From positions 1 to 64,000 of the forward strand of contig JAQWRY010000071.1 in the NCBI GenBank assembly GCA_029243485.1: 64,000 bases of DNA, written 5' to 3'. The position numbers were made by a program, and so were the translations under genes. Numbering within the stretch: position 1 is the stretch's first letter; each line of letters opens with the position of its first letter. Origin of the DNA: Candidatus Binatia bacterium. Lineage in GTDB: Bacteria > Desulfobacterota > Binatia > UBA12015. Shown piece after piece: positions 9,156 to 18,869 of the stretch. The notes below the pieces were generated by a model. That model worked only from the letters and a program-made list of their open reading frames with translations, had not been told where the DNA came from and searched no databases.

Positions 9156-9257
9156 GGGGACGTTGGTTAGTCCCGCCCAAAACGTTTAGTCACGGCCGAC
9201 CGGCCTGCGCGGGCGGGCGGGGTTAAACAAAAAAGGCGAGACTAACCAACGTCCCTC
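9156..9257. repeat. Inverted pair of the intergenic repeat (REPIN-like, about 100 bases)
   Basis: The left arm reads GGGACGTTGGTTAGTC from 9157 on the plus strand, followed by a second TTTAGTC half-site. The right arm, read on the minus strand from 9255, has the same 16 bases and then TCGCCTTTTTTGTTTA. The arms face each other across a GC-rich centre (9192-9220). The right arm ends at the stop codon of the OsmC gene (9259). Confidence 0.8.
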
Positions 9258-9258
9258 C

Positions 9259-9711
9259 CTAGGCGTCCACGGCGACGTCGGGTTCTAGGATGAGTTCGCA
9301 GGTGACGGAGTTGGCGATGAAGCAGCCCTGGTGGGCGCGGTCGACCAGCTTTCGGGCTTTTTCGGGGTCGGCGTCGGCGGCGAGGCGGATGCGGGGGCGG
9401 AGGGTGACCGAGGTGATCCGCATCCGACGGTCGGCGATGGCCAGGGTAGCGGTCGCGCGGTCCTCGTAGGCGAGGACGTCGAGCCCCGCGTGCTGGGCCA
9501 ACGCGAGGTAGGTGAGCATCTGACAGGACAGCAGCGAGGAGAGGAAAAGTTCCTCGGGGTTCACGCAACTCGGGTCACCCTTGTACTGCGGCGCCGCCGA
9601 GACCTCGAGGTCCGGCCGCCCGTCGAATCGAACGCTGTGGTTGCCCTGGCGCTCATCCTCGGCGCCCTTCTCCCAGATCAGCTCTGCTTCGAACTCATGT
9701 GAATTCGCCAT
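9259..9711 (-). CDS. OsmC/Ohr-family thiol peroxidase-like protein
   Basis: A 150-residue OsmC-family protein, expected to reduce organic hydroperoxides or a related electrophile in the cytoplasm. The two conserved cysteines are visible: Cys63 in NPEELFLSSLLSCQMLTYL at the start of the central helix, and Cys130 in HQGCFIANS. The N-terminal beta region has the family's WxKG-like segment. It is divergent from a TetR regulator, and the shared intergenic region holds two strong palindromes, so control by that regulator is likely. The gene's 3' end abuts the right arm of a repeat pair. Confidence 0.9.
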   Translation of the reverse strand: MANSHEFEAELIWEKGAEDERQGNHSVRFDGRPDLEVSAAPQYKGDPSCVNPEELFLSSLLSCQMLTYLALAQHAGLDVLAYEDRATATLAIADRRMRITSVTLRPRIRLAADADPEKARKLVDRAHQGCFIANSVTCELILEPDVAVDA

Positions 9712-9796
9712 CTTTGCCCTCCGACGATTCGGTTGTGGCAGACGGCCGGACTGGCGGCTAGACGGGAGATGGCAAATAAACGTTTGTTTGGAGTTT

Positions 9797-9816
9797 ACTT
9801 GGAGACATCTCCAAGT
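9797..9816. promoter_or_regulatory. Palindromic operator 1 between osmC-like and tetR genes
   Basis: ACTTGGAGA-CA-TCTCCAAGT is a perfect inverted repeat with 9-base arms and a 2-base centre, in the divergent intergenic region. Size and symmetry are typical of a TetR-family operator. It shares TTGGAG/CTCCAA half-sites with the second palindrome. Confidence 0.7.
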
Positions 9817-9826
9817 GTATAGTCGA

Positions 9827-9840
9827 CTCCAAGTTTGGAG
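9827..9840. promoter_or_regulatory. Palindromic operator 2, overlapping the tetR ribosome site region
   Basis: CTCCAA-GT-TTGGAG is a perfect palindrome with the same half-site as operator 1. Its right half contains the GGAG that probably serves as ribosome binding site for the regulator, which suggests autorepression. Confidence 0.6.
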
Positions 9841-9849
9841 ATTCCTCCA

Positions 9850-10500
9850 GTGGCGACCCTACCTACACCAGCAGCATCTCTTGGCGGGCGGCGAGAACGC
9901 CGGCGGCGAGAGCTCCGCGAGAGGGTCGTCGAGTCCGCGCTGAGATTGGTCGCGGAGCAGGGGTTCGAGGCTACGACGGTCGAGCAGATCGCCGCCGCGG
10001 CGGACATCGCGCCGGCCACCTTCTTTAACCACTTCCAGAGCAAGAGCGGCCTCCTCAGTGAGATTACCGGCGACGTCGCCGAGGCCCTGGAGACCCTCAT
10101 CGGCCAGCATCTCGGTGCCGAAGGCACCGTCCGCCAGCAGGTCGAGGGTCTCGCCCTCCATGCGGCGGAAATGATCTCGGAGCACCAGAAGGTCTCCCGC
10201 GAGGTCATGCTCGAGATGCTCCGATCCGGCTCGCGTCCCGAAGACGCGGCACCGTACATGGCGAGTCTCCACCGCCCCCTGAGTACCATGCTGGCCGCCG
10301 GCCAGGACCGCGGTGAGGTCCGAGCGGACCAGGATGCAGAGTTTCTCGCCGAGATGGTTCTCGGCGCCTTTCACGCCACGGTTTCGCAGTGGCTTTCCGA
10401 CGAAAAATACCCCATCGCCGAGCGGCTTCCCCGCGCGGCGTCGTTCATTTGGGATGCCATCCGAGCGGGCTCCGCCGGAGAGGCAAGCAACGAGAAGTGA
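9850..10500 (+). CDS. TetR-family transcriptional regulator
   Basis: A regulator of about 216 residues. The N-terminal helix-turn-helix is clear: RVVESALRLVAEQGFEATTVEQIAAAADIAPATFFNHFQSK in overlapping family order, with FFNHF as the recognition-helix end. The C-terminal ligand domain has no diagnostic motif. I prefer GTG at 9850, which has GGAG nine bases upstream; a TTG at 9835 is possible but would lie inside an operator palindrome. The stop is 11 bases before the P450 gene, so the two are co-transcribed, and the divergent OsmC gene shares the operators. A likely role is sensing the P450 substrate or an electrophile. Confidence 0.88.
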   Translation: MATLPTPAASLGGRRERRRRELRERVVESALRLVAEQGFEATTVEQIAAAADIAPATFFNHFQSKSGLLSEITGDVAEALETLIGQHLGAEGTVRQQVEGLALHAAEMISEHQKVSREVMLEMLRSGSRPEDAAPYMASLHRPLSTMLAAGQDRGEVRADQDAEFLAEMVLGAFHATVSQWLSDEKYPIAERLPRAASFIWDAIRAGSAGEASNEK

Positions 10501-10511
10501 GGATCGAAATA

Positions 10512-11777
10512 ATGACTCCAGCCGATGTGAACTACGGAAAATCTGATTTCTGGACGTGGGACGAAGCGATGTACGACCGCCTGCGCTGGTTGCGCGAGAA
10601 CGATCCGGTCCACTGGTCCGAGGAGACCGGGGCGTACATCCTGAGTCGTTTCGAAGAGGTCACGTTCGCCTCCAAGAACAACGAGCTCTTCTGCTCCGGC
10701 GAAGGTGTTCTGCCTGAGAATCCGGCCAAACTCGGCCTGATCGACGAGGACGAGCCTCGCCACCAGAAGCTCCGCCGTCTCGTGAACCAGGGCTTCACGC
10801 CGCGCATGGTGAAGAAGCTCGAGGAGAGCGTTCAGGAGATCATCGAGGGCTCGCTGAATGACGTCGGTGCGAAGGGCACCTGCGACTTCGTCGACGACAT
10901 CGCCGTCCCCCTGCCGCTGCTCGTCATTGCCAAGATGATCGGGATCCGTCACGAGGACTTTGGGCGTTTCCACCATTGGTCGGACGCGATGATCCTGGCC
11001 CAAGGCAACATGCACGAGCCCGGCGTCGCCGAGGCGGCCGCCCAGGCGTTCGTCGAGTACGGCCAGTACGTGTCCGAGCTCATCGAGGATCGGCGCACGA
11101 CCCCGCAGGACGATCTCCTCAGCATCCTCGTCAGCGCGAAGGACGAGGGCATGATCGGTGAGCACGAGAACAACGGTACGCGTCCGGGCTTCAGCGAGGA
11201 GCAGAAGGAGATGGGCAACGACGAGCTCATCATGTTCTGCGTTCTCCTCATGGTGGCCGGAAACGAGACCACGCGGAACGGCCTCTCGGGCGGTATGAAG
11301 CTTCTGATCGAGAACCCGGAAGCCCGCCAGCGCCTCCTCGACGACCCGTCGTTGATCCCCGGCGCCATGGAGGAACTCCTCCGCCTCACGTCCCCGGTCG
11401 TCTCCTTCATCCGGACGGCGACGCAGGACACGGAAATCGCCGGCAAGACCATCAAGAAGGGCGAGAAGGTCCTGATGCTCTATCCCTCGGCGAACCGTGA
11501 TGCGGCCCAATTCGACCGCCCCGATGAGCTCGACATCGAGCGGAACCCGCAGCACCTCGCCTTCGGGATCGGCAACCACTTCTGCCTCGGTGCGAACCTG
11601 GCCCGGATGGAGCTCCGCGTCGCCTTCGCCGAACTCCTCAAGCGGACCCCGGACATGAACTATGCGAACGCCGGCCCGGTCATGGCGCCTTCGGCCCTGG
11701 TCCGGAGCTTCCAGCACATGGAAGTGATCTTTACGCCCGAGGCCGCCAAAGCCGCCGGGGCGGGCGCCGAGGCCTGA
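10512..11777 (+). CDS. Cytochrome P450
   Basis: A 421-residue soluble bacterial P450 that would hydroxylate a small hydrophobic substrate using electrons from a ferredoxin. Seen: oxygen-binding I-helix LMVAGNETTRNG (AGxET), the ExxR motif in EELLRLTSP, and heme loop FGIGNHFCLG with Cys358 as ligand. The order and spacing resemble the lipid- and sterol-oxidising CYP124/125/142 group, but this is impression only. No redox partner gene is nearby. The ATG at 10512 is chosen because residues before it in the open frame overlap the tetR gene and look non-coding. It is likely regulated by the upstream TetR protein. Confidence 0.92.
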   Translation: MTPADVNYGKSDFWTWDEAMYDRLRWLRENDPVHWSEETGAYILSRFEEVTFASKNNELFCSGEGVLPENPAKLGLIDEDEPRHQKLRRLVNQGFTPRMVKKLEESVQEIIEGSLNDVGAKGTCDFVDDIAVPLPLLVIAKMIGIRHEDFGRFHHWSDAMILAQGNMHEPGVAEAAAQAFVEYGQYVSELIEDRRTTPQDDLLSILVSAKDEGMIGEHENNGTRPGFSEEQKEMGNDELIMFCVLLMVAGNETTRNGLSGGMKLLIENPEARQRLLDDPSLIPGAMEELLRLTSPVVSFIRTATQDTEIAGKTIKKGEKVLMLYPSANRDAAQFDRPDELDIERNPQHLAFGIGNHFCLGANLARMELRVAFAELLKRTPDMNYANAGPVMAPSALVRSFQHMEVIFTPEAAKAAGAGAEA

Positions 11778-11853
11778 CCCTGCAGCGTCTGGGGGCCCAG
11801 GGCCCCCATGGACTACCCCACTTGCCATAGCTCCGCGCTCGGCCAATCCTGGT

Positions 11854-11883
11854 CCCCAGACGCCCCGTGAGGGGTGTCTGGGG
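11854..11883. terminator. Strong stem-loop after the P450 gene
   Basis: CCCCAGACGCCCC, loop GTGA, GGGGTGTCTGGGG forms a 13-base stem with one G-U pair. A second small hairpin (TGGGGGCCC-A-GGGCCCCCA, 11790-11808) precedes it. There is no T tract, so intrinsic termination is inferred from structure and position only. Confidence 0.5.
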
Positions 11884-12004
11884 GGATTGATTGGAAACGA
11901 TAGTCGAGGCAGAGACGGCGCAGGGTGCCACGAATACGTTATGGAGGGCCGGGGCTCGGTCCCCCGCAAGACGTGTTCTGCCCTCTAGGGCAGAGGCCCG
12001 ACCG

Positions 12005-12127
12005 ATGGTCTACGGGATCTGCGTGGTCTGCCACCAGAAGACCCCAATGGCTCTTCTCGCCGCCATCCCAGAGACGAGTCTGTGTCTGCCCTGCGCTCGC
12101 AAGGAACAGCGCTGGGCCGCGGCGTGA
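12005..12127 (+). CDS. DksA/TraR-type C4 zinc finger miniprotein or relic
   Basis: The 40-residue frame MVYGICVVCHQKTPM... carries two CxxC pairs (CVVC and CLPC) 19 residues apart. The pattern YGICxxC then P-x-x-x-L-C-x-x-C is that of the zinc finger ending DksA/TraR proteins, which bind RNA polymerase. The coiled-coil N-terminal part of DksA is missing. The frame is open back to a TTG at 11891, but those extra residues are Arg/Ala-rich and not DksA-like. It may be a stand-alone zinc finger or the 3' end of a decayed gene. No good ribosome site is seen. Confidence 0.4.
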   Translation: MVYGICVVCHQKTPMALLAAIPETSLCLPCARKEQRWAAA

Positions 12128-12153
12128 GCCGTCCCGTCCGCTTGGCGGCTCTC

Positions 12154-12196
12154 CGAAGCTAAGGAAGTGTCGCGAAGCTAAGGTCCGAAGCTAAGG
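12154..12196. repeat. Three copies of CGAAGCTAAGG
   Basis: Exact 11-base copies start at 12154, 12173 and 12186, spaced irregularly (19 and 13 bases). The last overlaps the stop codon of the LacI gene. A related CCTTAGCTTCCG occurs at 7678. Function unknown. Confidence 0.6.
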
Positions 12197-13231
12197 CGGC
12201 GGACCCGTCGAGCGCCGGATCTCCAGGCGGGGATCGAACCGGACCGTGCGAAGCGCGGGAGCCGTTGTCTCGCCTCGGGTGGTCATGAGGAGGAGGTCCA
12301 CCGCGGCAGCTCCCATCTCGTCCAGAGGTGAGACGACGGTGGTGAGCCCGGAGCGTCGGTCCCCCCGGTCGTCCCCGCCCACGAGGCTGATCCGGCCGGG
12401 TACGTCGATGCCCCCGTCCCGGAGGCCCGAGAGGAGGCCTGGTGCGAGCTCTCCTTCGAAGGCGATTGCGGCTGTCGCTCCGCTTCTGAGTAAGGCGTTC
12501 GTGAGCCCGTGACCATCGGCGAAGCTGGCCCCGCCGGCCTCCAGAGCGACGACCGAAGGGCCGCCCCCCGGCCGGCTCAGAGCCGTGTCCCGCTCCCGCT
12601 CAACCTCGGAGTCGTTCGATGGGGCGACCCAGGCGACGCGGTCATGTCCCAGTTCTCGCAGGTGCTCTATGGCGCGAAGGACCCGCACCCGCTCGTTGGC
12701 CAATACGGTCGGCAGGGGTCGGACGCGTCTGCGGGCGAGTACCACGGCCGCCGTTTCCGCGAGGACCGCGCACTCGCGGTCCAAGAGCGCGGGGGCGCAC
12801 AGGAGGAGTCCGTCGGTCCGCTGCGCCATCTCCGCGACGAGCGGCCGCACTTCGGCGGGAGAGTGGACCCAGTCCGCCACGGCCAGTGAGAACCCCTCCG
12901 TCTGGGCGCGGCGCATGGCCGCTTGTACGAAGTGCGCCTCGCCGGGGTGGGTGAGATCGGGGACGACGATTCCGAGGAGGCCGGTCGACCCGCGGGCGAG
13001 GCTCCGGGCGGCCGGGTTCGGACGGTAGCGCGCGTCTCGAGCGGCGTTCAGTACCCGCTCTCGCGTAGTCGAGCGCACGCCGCCGGCCCCCGAGAACACC
13101 CGGGAGACCGTCGCGGTCGAAACACCGGCTGCCTTGGCGACCTGGCGAATCGTGGCCCCCGGAGACCGTCGCCTGCGGTGCCCGGTGCGTTTCGGACCGG
13201 CGGCTGAGTCGGCTCCCATTGCAGCATCCAT
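12191..13231 (-). CDS. LacI-family transcriptional regulator
   Basis: A 346-residue repressor. Residues ~26-72 form the LacI DNA-binding region (TIRQVAKAAGVSTATVSRVFSG, then a hinge helix region YRPNPAARSLARG). The rest is a periplasmic-binding-protein fold beginning GLLGIVVPDLTHPGEAHFV, as in regulators that sense sugars or nucleosides. A perfect 24-base palindrome centred on TGTAAACGTTTACA lies 17 bases upstream of the start, matching the LacI operator type, so autoregulation is likely. The nearest rightward gene is a decayed CPBP protease; no sugar catabolic genes lie nearby, so the effector is unknown. Confidence 0.9.
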   Translation of the reverse strand: MDAAMGADSAAGPKRTGHRRRRSPGATIRQVAKAAGVSTATVSRVFSGAGGVRSTTRERVLNAARDARYRPNPAARSLARGSTGLLGIVVPDLTHPGEAHFVQAAMRRAQTEGFSLAVADWVHSPAEVRPLVAEMAQRTDGLLLCAPALLDRECAVLAETAAVVLARRRVRPLPTVLANERVRVLRAIEHLRELGHDRVAWVAPSNDSEVERERDTALSRPGGGPSVVALEAGGASFADGHGLTNALLRSGATAAIAFEGELAPGLLSGLRDGGIDVPGRISLVGGDDRGDRRSGLTTVVSPLDEMGAAAVDLLLMTTRGETTAPALRTVRFDPRLEIRRSTGPPP

Positions 13232-13247
13232 TCTGGCGCGAGTTCCA

Positions 13248-13271
13248 CTAGATGTAAACGTTTACATCTAG
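13248..13271. promoter_or_regulatory. LacI-type operator, perfect 24-base palindrome
   Basis: The palindrome has core TGTAAACGTTTACA and extends symmetrically to CTAG at both ends with no mismatch. It lies just upstream of the LacI gene start and faces the rightward remnant starting at 13391. The central CG with TGTAAAC half-sites is characteristic of LacI-family operators. Confidence 0.8.
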
Positions 13272-13390
13272 AGATATACCGTACGCTCTCCATCGAGCTG
13301 CCAATAGAGCCGGCCGATCTTCCGACACAGAAAGCGCTTGAAGGGCGGCACCCGGATCGCCACCGCCCATCCCATCGGAGGAGTGAACTG

Positions 13391-13646
13391 ATGAAATCGA
13401 ACCTGATTTTGTGCGCCAAGACCGGCCTCACGGCCCTCGGCATCGTGTCGGTGGCCAGCCGCTCGTCTCGGCGGAATCTGGCTCGCCTTGCGCATCATCA
13501 GGGCCGTGATCACCGTGCCGATTGCGGAGGAGCTGGCCTTCCGAACCTATCTCGCTCGCCGGGTTCAGGATCGGCAGTTCTGGAACGGGCCTCTCGCACG
13601 CTTCTTGTGGCTTACGTGCTCGTCACCGGCGAGTGGTCTGCGATGA
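13391..13646 (+). pseudogene. Remnant of a CPBP-family membrane protease
   Basis: The frame ending at 13646 encodes ALRIIRAVITVPIAEELAFRT, containing the EExxxR motif of the CPBP (CAAX protease/bacteriocin-processing) family, and continues YLARRVQDRQFW. The preceding ATG at 13391 is in another frame (MKSNLILCAKTGLTALG), so at least one frame change near 13465 separates start from motif. The upstream membrane segments and the later histidine motif are missing, so the fragment is far below the usual 200+ residues. The sequence around EELAFR resembles CPBP members linked to exosortase systems, but no exosortase is seen here. Confidence 0.6.
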
Positions 13647-13789
13647 CGTGACTTGCCGCCCCTCGACGTCCCTCGCGGCGTCATGCCGCCTCGAAAGATT
13701 GCCGACATTCCTTCGTCGCCGGTCCTCGTGAGAAATGCCTACCTGCGGCCATCCGTTGATGTCATGTCGCTTACGATGCACTAGAAGGA

Positions 13790-14734
13790 GTGTCGGGGCA
13801 GACAGGGGAGCGCGTGGTGGTCGTCGTTCCGGTGTTCGAGCGGCCGACGGCCGTCCTCGAAGCTCTGGATTCGGTCGCGGCGCAGAGCCGGCCGCCCGAC
13901 GAGCTCGTGATCGTCGACGACGGCTCGACAGACGACACTGCCGAGCGCGTGGCGAGATGGCTCGAGACGACCACGGGGTCGTTTCCGACGCAGCTCGTCC
14001 GGCAGCCCAATCGGGGTGTCTCCGCGGCGCGGAACCGTGGGGTCGAAGCCGCCGGCTCTTCGGACTGGGTGGCCTGTCTCGACTCCGACGATCTCTGGCC
14101 CCGCGAGTACCTGAAGGCCCATCTCGACGTGCTCCGGACACGCCCGTCCGCGGTCGCGTCCTCGTCGGACAAGGAGAGCACGGACGTGCCGACCGGCCGG
14201 CGGCGCCGCGTTTCTCGAAGCTGGGTAGAGCGCGATGCGACGCGTGGCATCGCGCGGCGCGGCCCCCCCGGCGTCTCGAACACGCTACTGCACGCCGGCC
14301 ATCTGGCTGCAGTGGGTGGATTTCCCGAGCACCTACGAACGGCTGAGGATCTCGACCTCATGCTGCGGCTCAGCCGCCGCGGGCCTTGGCTCTACGTTCC
14401 CGAGACGAGCGCGACCTACCGCCACCGTCTCGGGGAGGCCCGGAACGAGGCGCCGTCGCTCGGCCACGCGCACGGAGACCGGCGACGCACACGCGCTGAG
14501 GTGCTCGACGCGTTCCGCGAGGCCGTATCTTTGGAGGAGCCGACGCTCGCCCGGGAGGTTGGAGATCTCGCTGCACGGCAGTGGGCCCGGGCGGGTCGCC
14601 AGTTCGAGGCGGCCGGGCGATCCGAGGACGCGATCGATTGTTTCGATCGCGCACTCGCCGAGCGGCCGGTGGACCTCCGGTCACGTTGGTCCCGATCCCG
14701 ACTCCGGTCTCGCCTCGGGCGCGGGCCTTCTTAG
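13790..14734 (+). CDS. Family 2 glycosyltransferase
   Basis: A 314-residue GT-A fold transferase. The N-terminus has VVVPVFERPTAVLEALDSV, the nucleotide-binding VIVDDGSTDDT, then NRGVSAARNRG and the metal-binding CLDSDDLWP, all classic for family 2. The later EHLRTAEDLDLMLRLSRRG holds the acceptor-site ED. The C-terminal ~60 residues resemble one TPR unit. It would transfer a sugar to a cell-surface or secondary-metabolite acceptor, donor unknown. The GTG at 13790 lies immediately after AAGGAG, unusually close; a GTG at 13814 after CAGGGGAG is an alternative. No other glycan genes are nearby. Confidence 0.85.
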   Translation: MSGQTGERVVVVVPVFERPTAVLEALDSVAAQSRPPDELVIVDDGSTDDTAERVARWLETTTGSFPTQLVRQPNRGVSAARNRGVEAAGSSDWVACLDSDDLWPREYLKAHLDVLRTRPSAVASSSDKESTDVPTGRRRRVSRSWVERDATRGIARRGPPGVSNTLLHAGHLAAVGGFPEHLRTAEDLDLMLRLSRRGPWLYVPETSATYRHRLGEARNEAPSLGHAHGDRRRTRAEVLDAFREAVSLEEPTLAREVGDLAARQWARAGRQFEAAGRSEDAIDCFDRALAERPVDLRSRWSRSRLRSRLGRGPS

Positions 14735-14842
14735 CTTGGGCTCGCGCCTTCGCGTTCGGCTCGGGTGGGGTCGTTCTTGGCCGGAGGCCGGGGTCTTTCG
14801 TTGGGCTCCGGCCCGGGTCGTTCTCATCCCGAGGACGGCCTC

Positions 14843-16465
<1,623 letters not shown>

Positions 16466-16496
16466 GCCTCGGCTCCAGGTAAGATTGGTACGCGAC

Positions 16497-18842
16497 TCAG
16501 GCCGCCGGGTCGAGGGGAAGGGCGTACACGGAGACCTGCTCCTTGCGGCCGCGGATCGGGACTTCTCCGCGGGGTTCGAAACCGGTCGTAGCGTCACCGG
16601 CGTCGTCGAAGGTCGGGCCGTCGATTGCGACGGCAGCCTCGAGATCCCGGGTTTGGTCCTGGAGCCGAGAGGCCACATTCACCGTGTCGCCGATCGCCGT
16701 GTAGATGAGCCGTTCCTTGGTTTCGACGTTGCCGATGAACACCCGGCCGGTGGCGATCCCGACGCCGACCTGAATCGCCCGGTTTCCGCCTCCGAGCTCC
16801 AGGCGGTCGATCTCGGATACGATCGAGCAGCCGGCCTGGACGGCGGAGCGTGCGTGCGCAGGGTTGGGATTCGGGGCGCCGAACACGGCCATGACCCCGT
16901 CGCCGAGGAACTCGACGACCGTGCCGTCGTGCTGGCGGATGACGCTGGAAATCGCCTCGGTGAGTTCGTTCACGACCGAGAAGATCGCTTCGGCTTCCTT
17001 CCCTTCGGAGTACGTCGAGTACCCGCGAACGTCGGCGAACAAGACGGAGAGTTCCCGTTCTCCCCCCTCGATGTCCTCGCCGGCGGCCAGATGATCGGCG
17101 ACCGACGAGGGGACGTAGCGTCGGAACGAGTCGCGCATCGCGCGTTCCTGCTGGAGGATCTCGGCTTCGTCGAAGCGTTGTAGGACGTCGCTCGTCTTCT
17201 CGGCGACGGCTCGCAGAAGGGCCTTGTCGGTCGTGGAGTAGACGTCGCCGGAGCGCTTGGCGCCCAGCGCGAGGACGGCCGCGACGCGACCGGAGCGTCG
17301 GATTGCAAACACGAGTGTCGCGCCGAGTTCTGCGAGCGCCGCGAGATCCTCGGACTCGGCGTGGAACTTCTCCGTCAGATCGATCCCACCCTTGGCCGTC
17401 TCGAGGCTCTCGAGTGAGAACTGGGCGGGGGCGTCGCCGCCGGAGAACCGGCCTCGTTGGTAGACCGGCGCGGCGGTCTGTTCGAGGGCGCCGAAGACGA
17501 CGCAGCCCTCAGGTAGCAGGAGTGTGTACAGTCGTCGCCCGAGCAGCGGGGGGAGGGCCTCGGGGGTTTCGCAGCCGTCGAGGGCTTGCAGGAGATCGTC
17601 CACCCCTTGCTCGAGTGCGTGCCGTTCCGAGAAGAAGACCCGCTCGATGTGGGGTTTCAGAACCCTCTGCCCCGGAACGACTCCGGCAGCGAAGATGGCG
17701 GACAGCGAGATCTGGCTCTGCGTGGCACTCGTTCCCAGCACGGCGCTCGCGATTTCGGCGAGCCACGGGACGACGGTGAGCAGTCCAGCGATGAGCACGA
17801 TCGACAGGATCGAGTACGCGGTCGTCGAGAGAATGAGCCGGTCGACGTCGAAGGCGTTGAAGCGCACGATCGCGACGAAGAAGCAGATCGGTATGAGGAC
17901 AGTCGCGAGGTTCGCGACGTCGTGAAGCCACCAGAGCTCCGGTCGGACGGCGATCAGAGCGGCCGCGGCCAGCAGTGGCGCCATGCCGAGATAGAGCCCG
18001 AGTACGACCCAGCGGAGCTGTCGGCGCCCGCGAGGGCGGGCGCGGCGGTAGCCCTGGGTCAGCACGAACAGGACGGTCGCGAGCCAGACGAACGTGATGG
18101 CGAACGTCACCTGGAGCGAGAGGACCGGGGGGAATGGAATCCCGACGACCCAGCCGGTGGAAACGGGGCCGAAGATCGAGAAGACCCAGATCCAGGCGGG
18201 TACCTTTTCGGGACCGGCTTCGTTGTCGTGAAGGATCACAAATATCGGTCGCAGCATGAGCGGGTAAAGGACCACAGAGGACAGGGCGAACACTGCGAGC
18301 CACCCGTACGTCACCTCGGGGCCGCCGCCGAAGAAGAAGGTCCAGTGCAGGCCGTAGACCATCGCGGCGACGAAGAACGCCCGACCCAGGCGCGTCCCGC
18401 GGCGCCGCAACAAAACGAGCGAGCCGGCGATGACGAATCCGACGGTGACCGGGACGGCCCGCCACGGAAACGGAATCGGTGTGAGGGCGAGGGTGATCTC
18501 GCCGGGGGTGCCGTCGCGCTCGTACCGGAGCGGCACGGTGAGGTTCGCGTCTGCGACGGCGAGGGTTTGGGCGAAGACCCCGACCGGTCCTTCGTGTTCG
18601 AGCGGAACGTCGCCTACCCGCAGAAGCCGGTCTCCGACCTGAAGGCCGGATTGGGCTGCGAGGGTTCCGGGCCAGAGAGCGCGCACCACCGGCGCGTCTC
18701 CGGACTCGGTGGTTTCGACCCAGAAACCCGGCCAGGCGAGACGACCGTCCGCCACGCGGTCGACGTGTAGCGCGAAGGCTCCGATCCACAACGGGAGGAG
18801 CACGGCCGCCAGGAGGCCGTCGATCAGGTAGCTCGACTTCAC
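16497..18842 (-). CDS. PDZ-7TM-GAF class III adenylate cyclase
   Basis: A 781-residue membrane cyclase. Order: one N-terminal helix (~8-27); a PDZ-like domain (~30-120; LAAQSGLQVGDRLLRVGDVPL) on the periplasmic side; a multi-helix membrane block (~125-370); a GAF-like region (~400-560); and a class III cyclase domain (~590-765). Cyclase motifs are LFADVRGYS and FLGDGVMAVFG (metal aspartates) and TKERLIYTAIGDTVNVASRL, where the Lys and Thr favour ATP as substrate. Combining an extracytoplasmic PDZ with a receptor-like membrane block is unusual. It probably forms an operon with the downstream GAF sigma-54 activator. The start ATG at 18842 begins MKSSYL. Confidence 0.9.
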   Translation of the reverse strand: MKSSYLIDGLLAAVLLPLWIGAFALHVDRVADGRLAWPGFWVETTESGDAPVVRALWPGTLAAQSGLQVGDRLLRVGDVPLEHEGPVGVFAQTLAVADANLTVPLRYERDGTPGEITLALTPIPFPWRAVPVTVGFVIAGSLVLLRRRGTRLGRAFFVAAMVYGLHWTFFFGGGPEVTYGWLAVFALSSVVLYPLMLRPIFVILHDNEAGPEKVPAWIWVFSIFGPVSTGWVVGIPFPPVLSLQVTFAITFVWLATVLFVLTQGYRRARPRGRRQLRWVVLGLYLGMAPLLAAAALIAVRPELWWLHDVANLATVLIPICFFVAIVRFNAFDVDRLILSTTAYSILSIVLIAGLLTVVPWLAEIASAVLGTSATQSQISLSAIFAAGVVPGQRVLKPHIERVFFSERHALEQGVDDLLQALDGCETPEALPPLLGRRLYTLLLPEGCVVFGALEQTAAPVYQRGRFSGGDAPAQFSLESLETAKGGIDLTEKFHAESEDLAALAELGATLVFAIRRSGRVAAVLALGAKRSGDVYSTTDKALLRAVAEKTSDVLQRFDEAEILQQERAMRDSFRRYVPSSVADHLAAGEDIEGGERELSVLFADVRGYSTYSEGKEAEAIFSVVNELTEAISSVIRQHDGTVVEFLGDGVMAVFGAPNPNPAHARSAVQAGCSIVSEIDRLELGGGNRAIQVGVGIATGRVFIGNVETKERLIYTAIGDTVNVASRLQDQTRDLEAAVAIDGPTFDDAGDATTGFEPRGEVPIRGRKEQVSVYALPLDPAA

Positions 18843-18869
18843 CTCGCGCCGCTCATGCGGACGTCGCCT

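Noticed and set aside
14735-14842. Hidden gene between glycosyltransferase and sigma-54 activator
   Set aside because: Only GC-rich, partly repetitive sequence (GGTCGTTCTTGG, GGGTCGTTCTC) with no start or motif.
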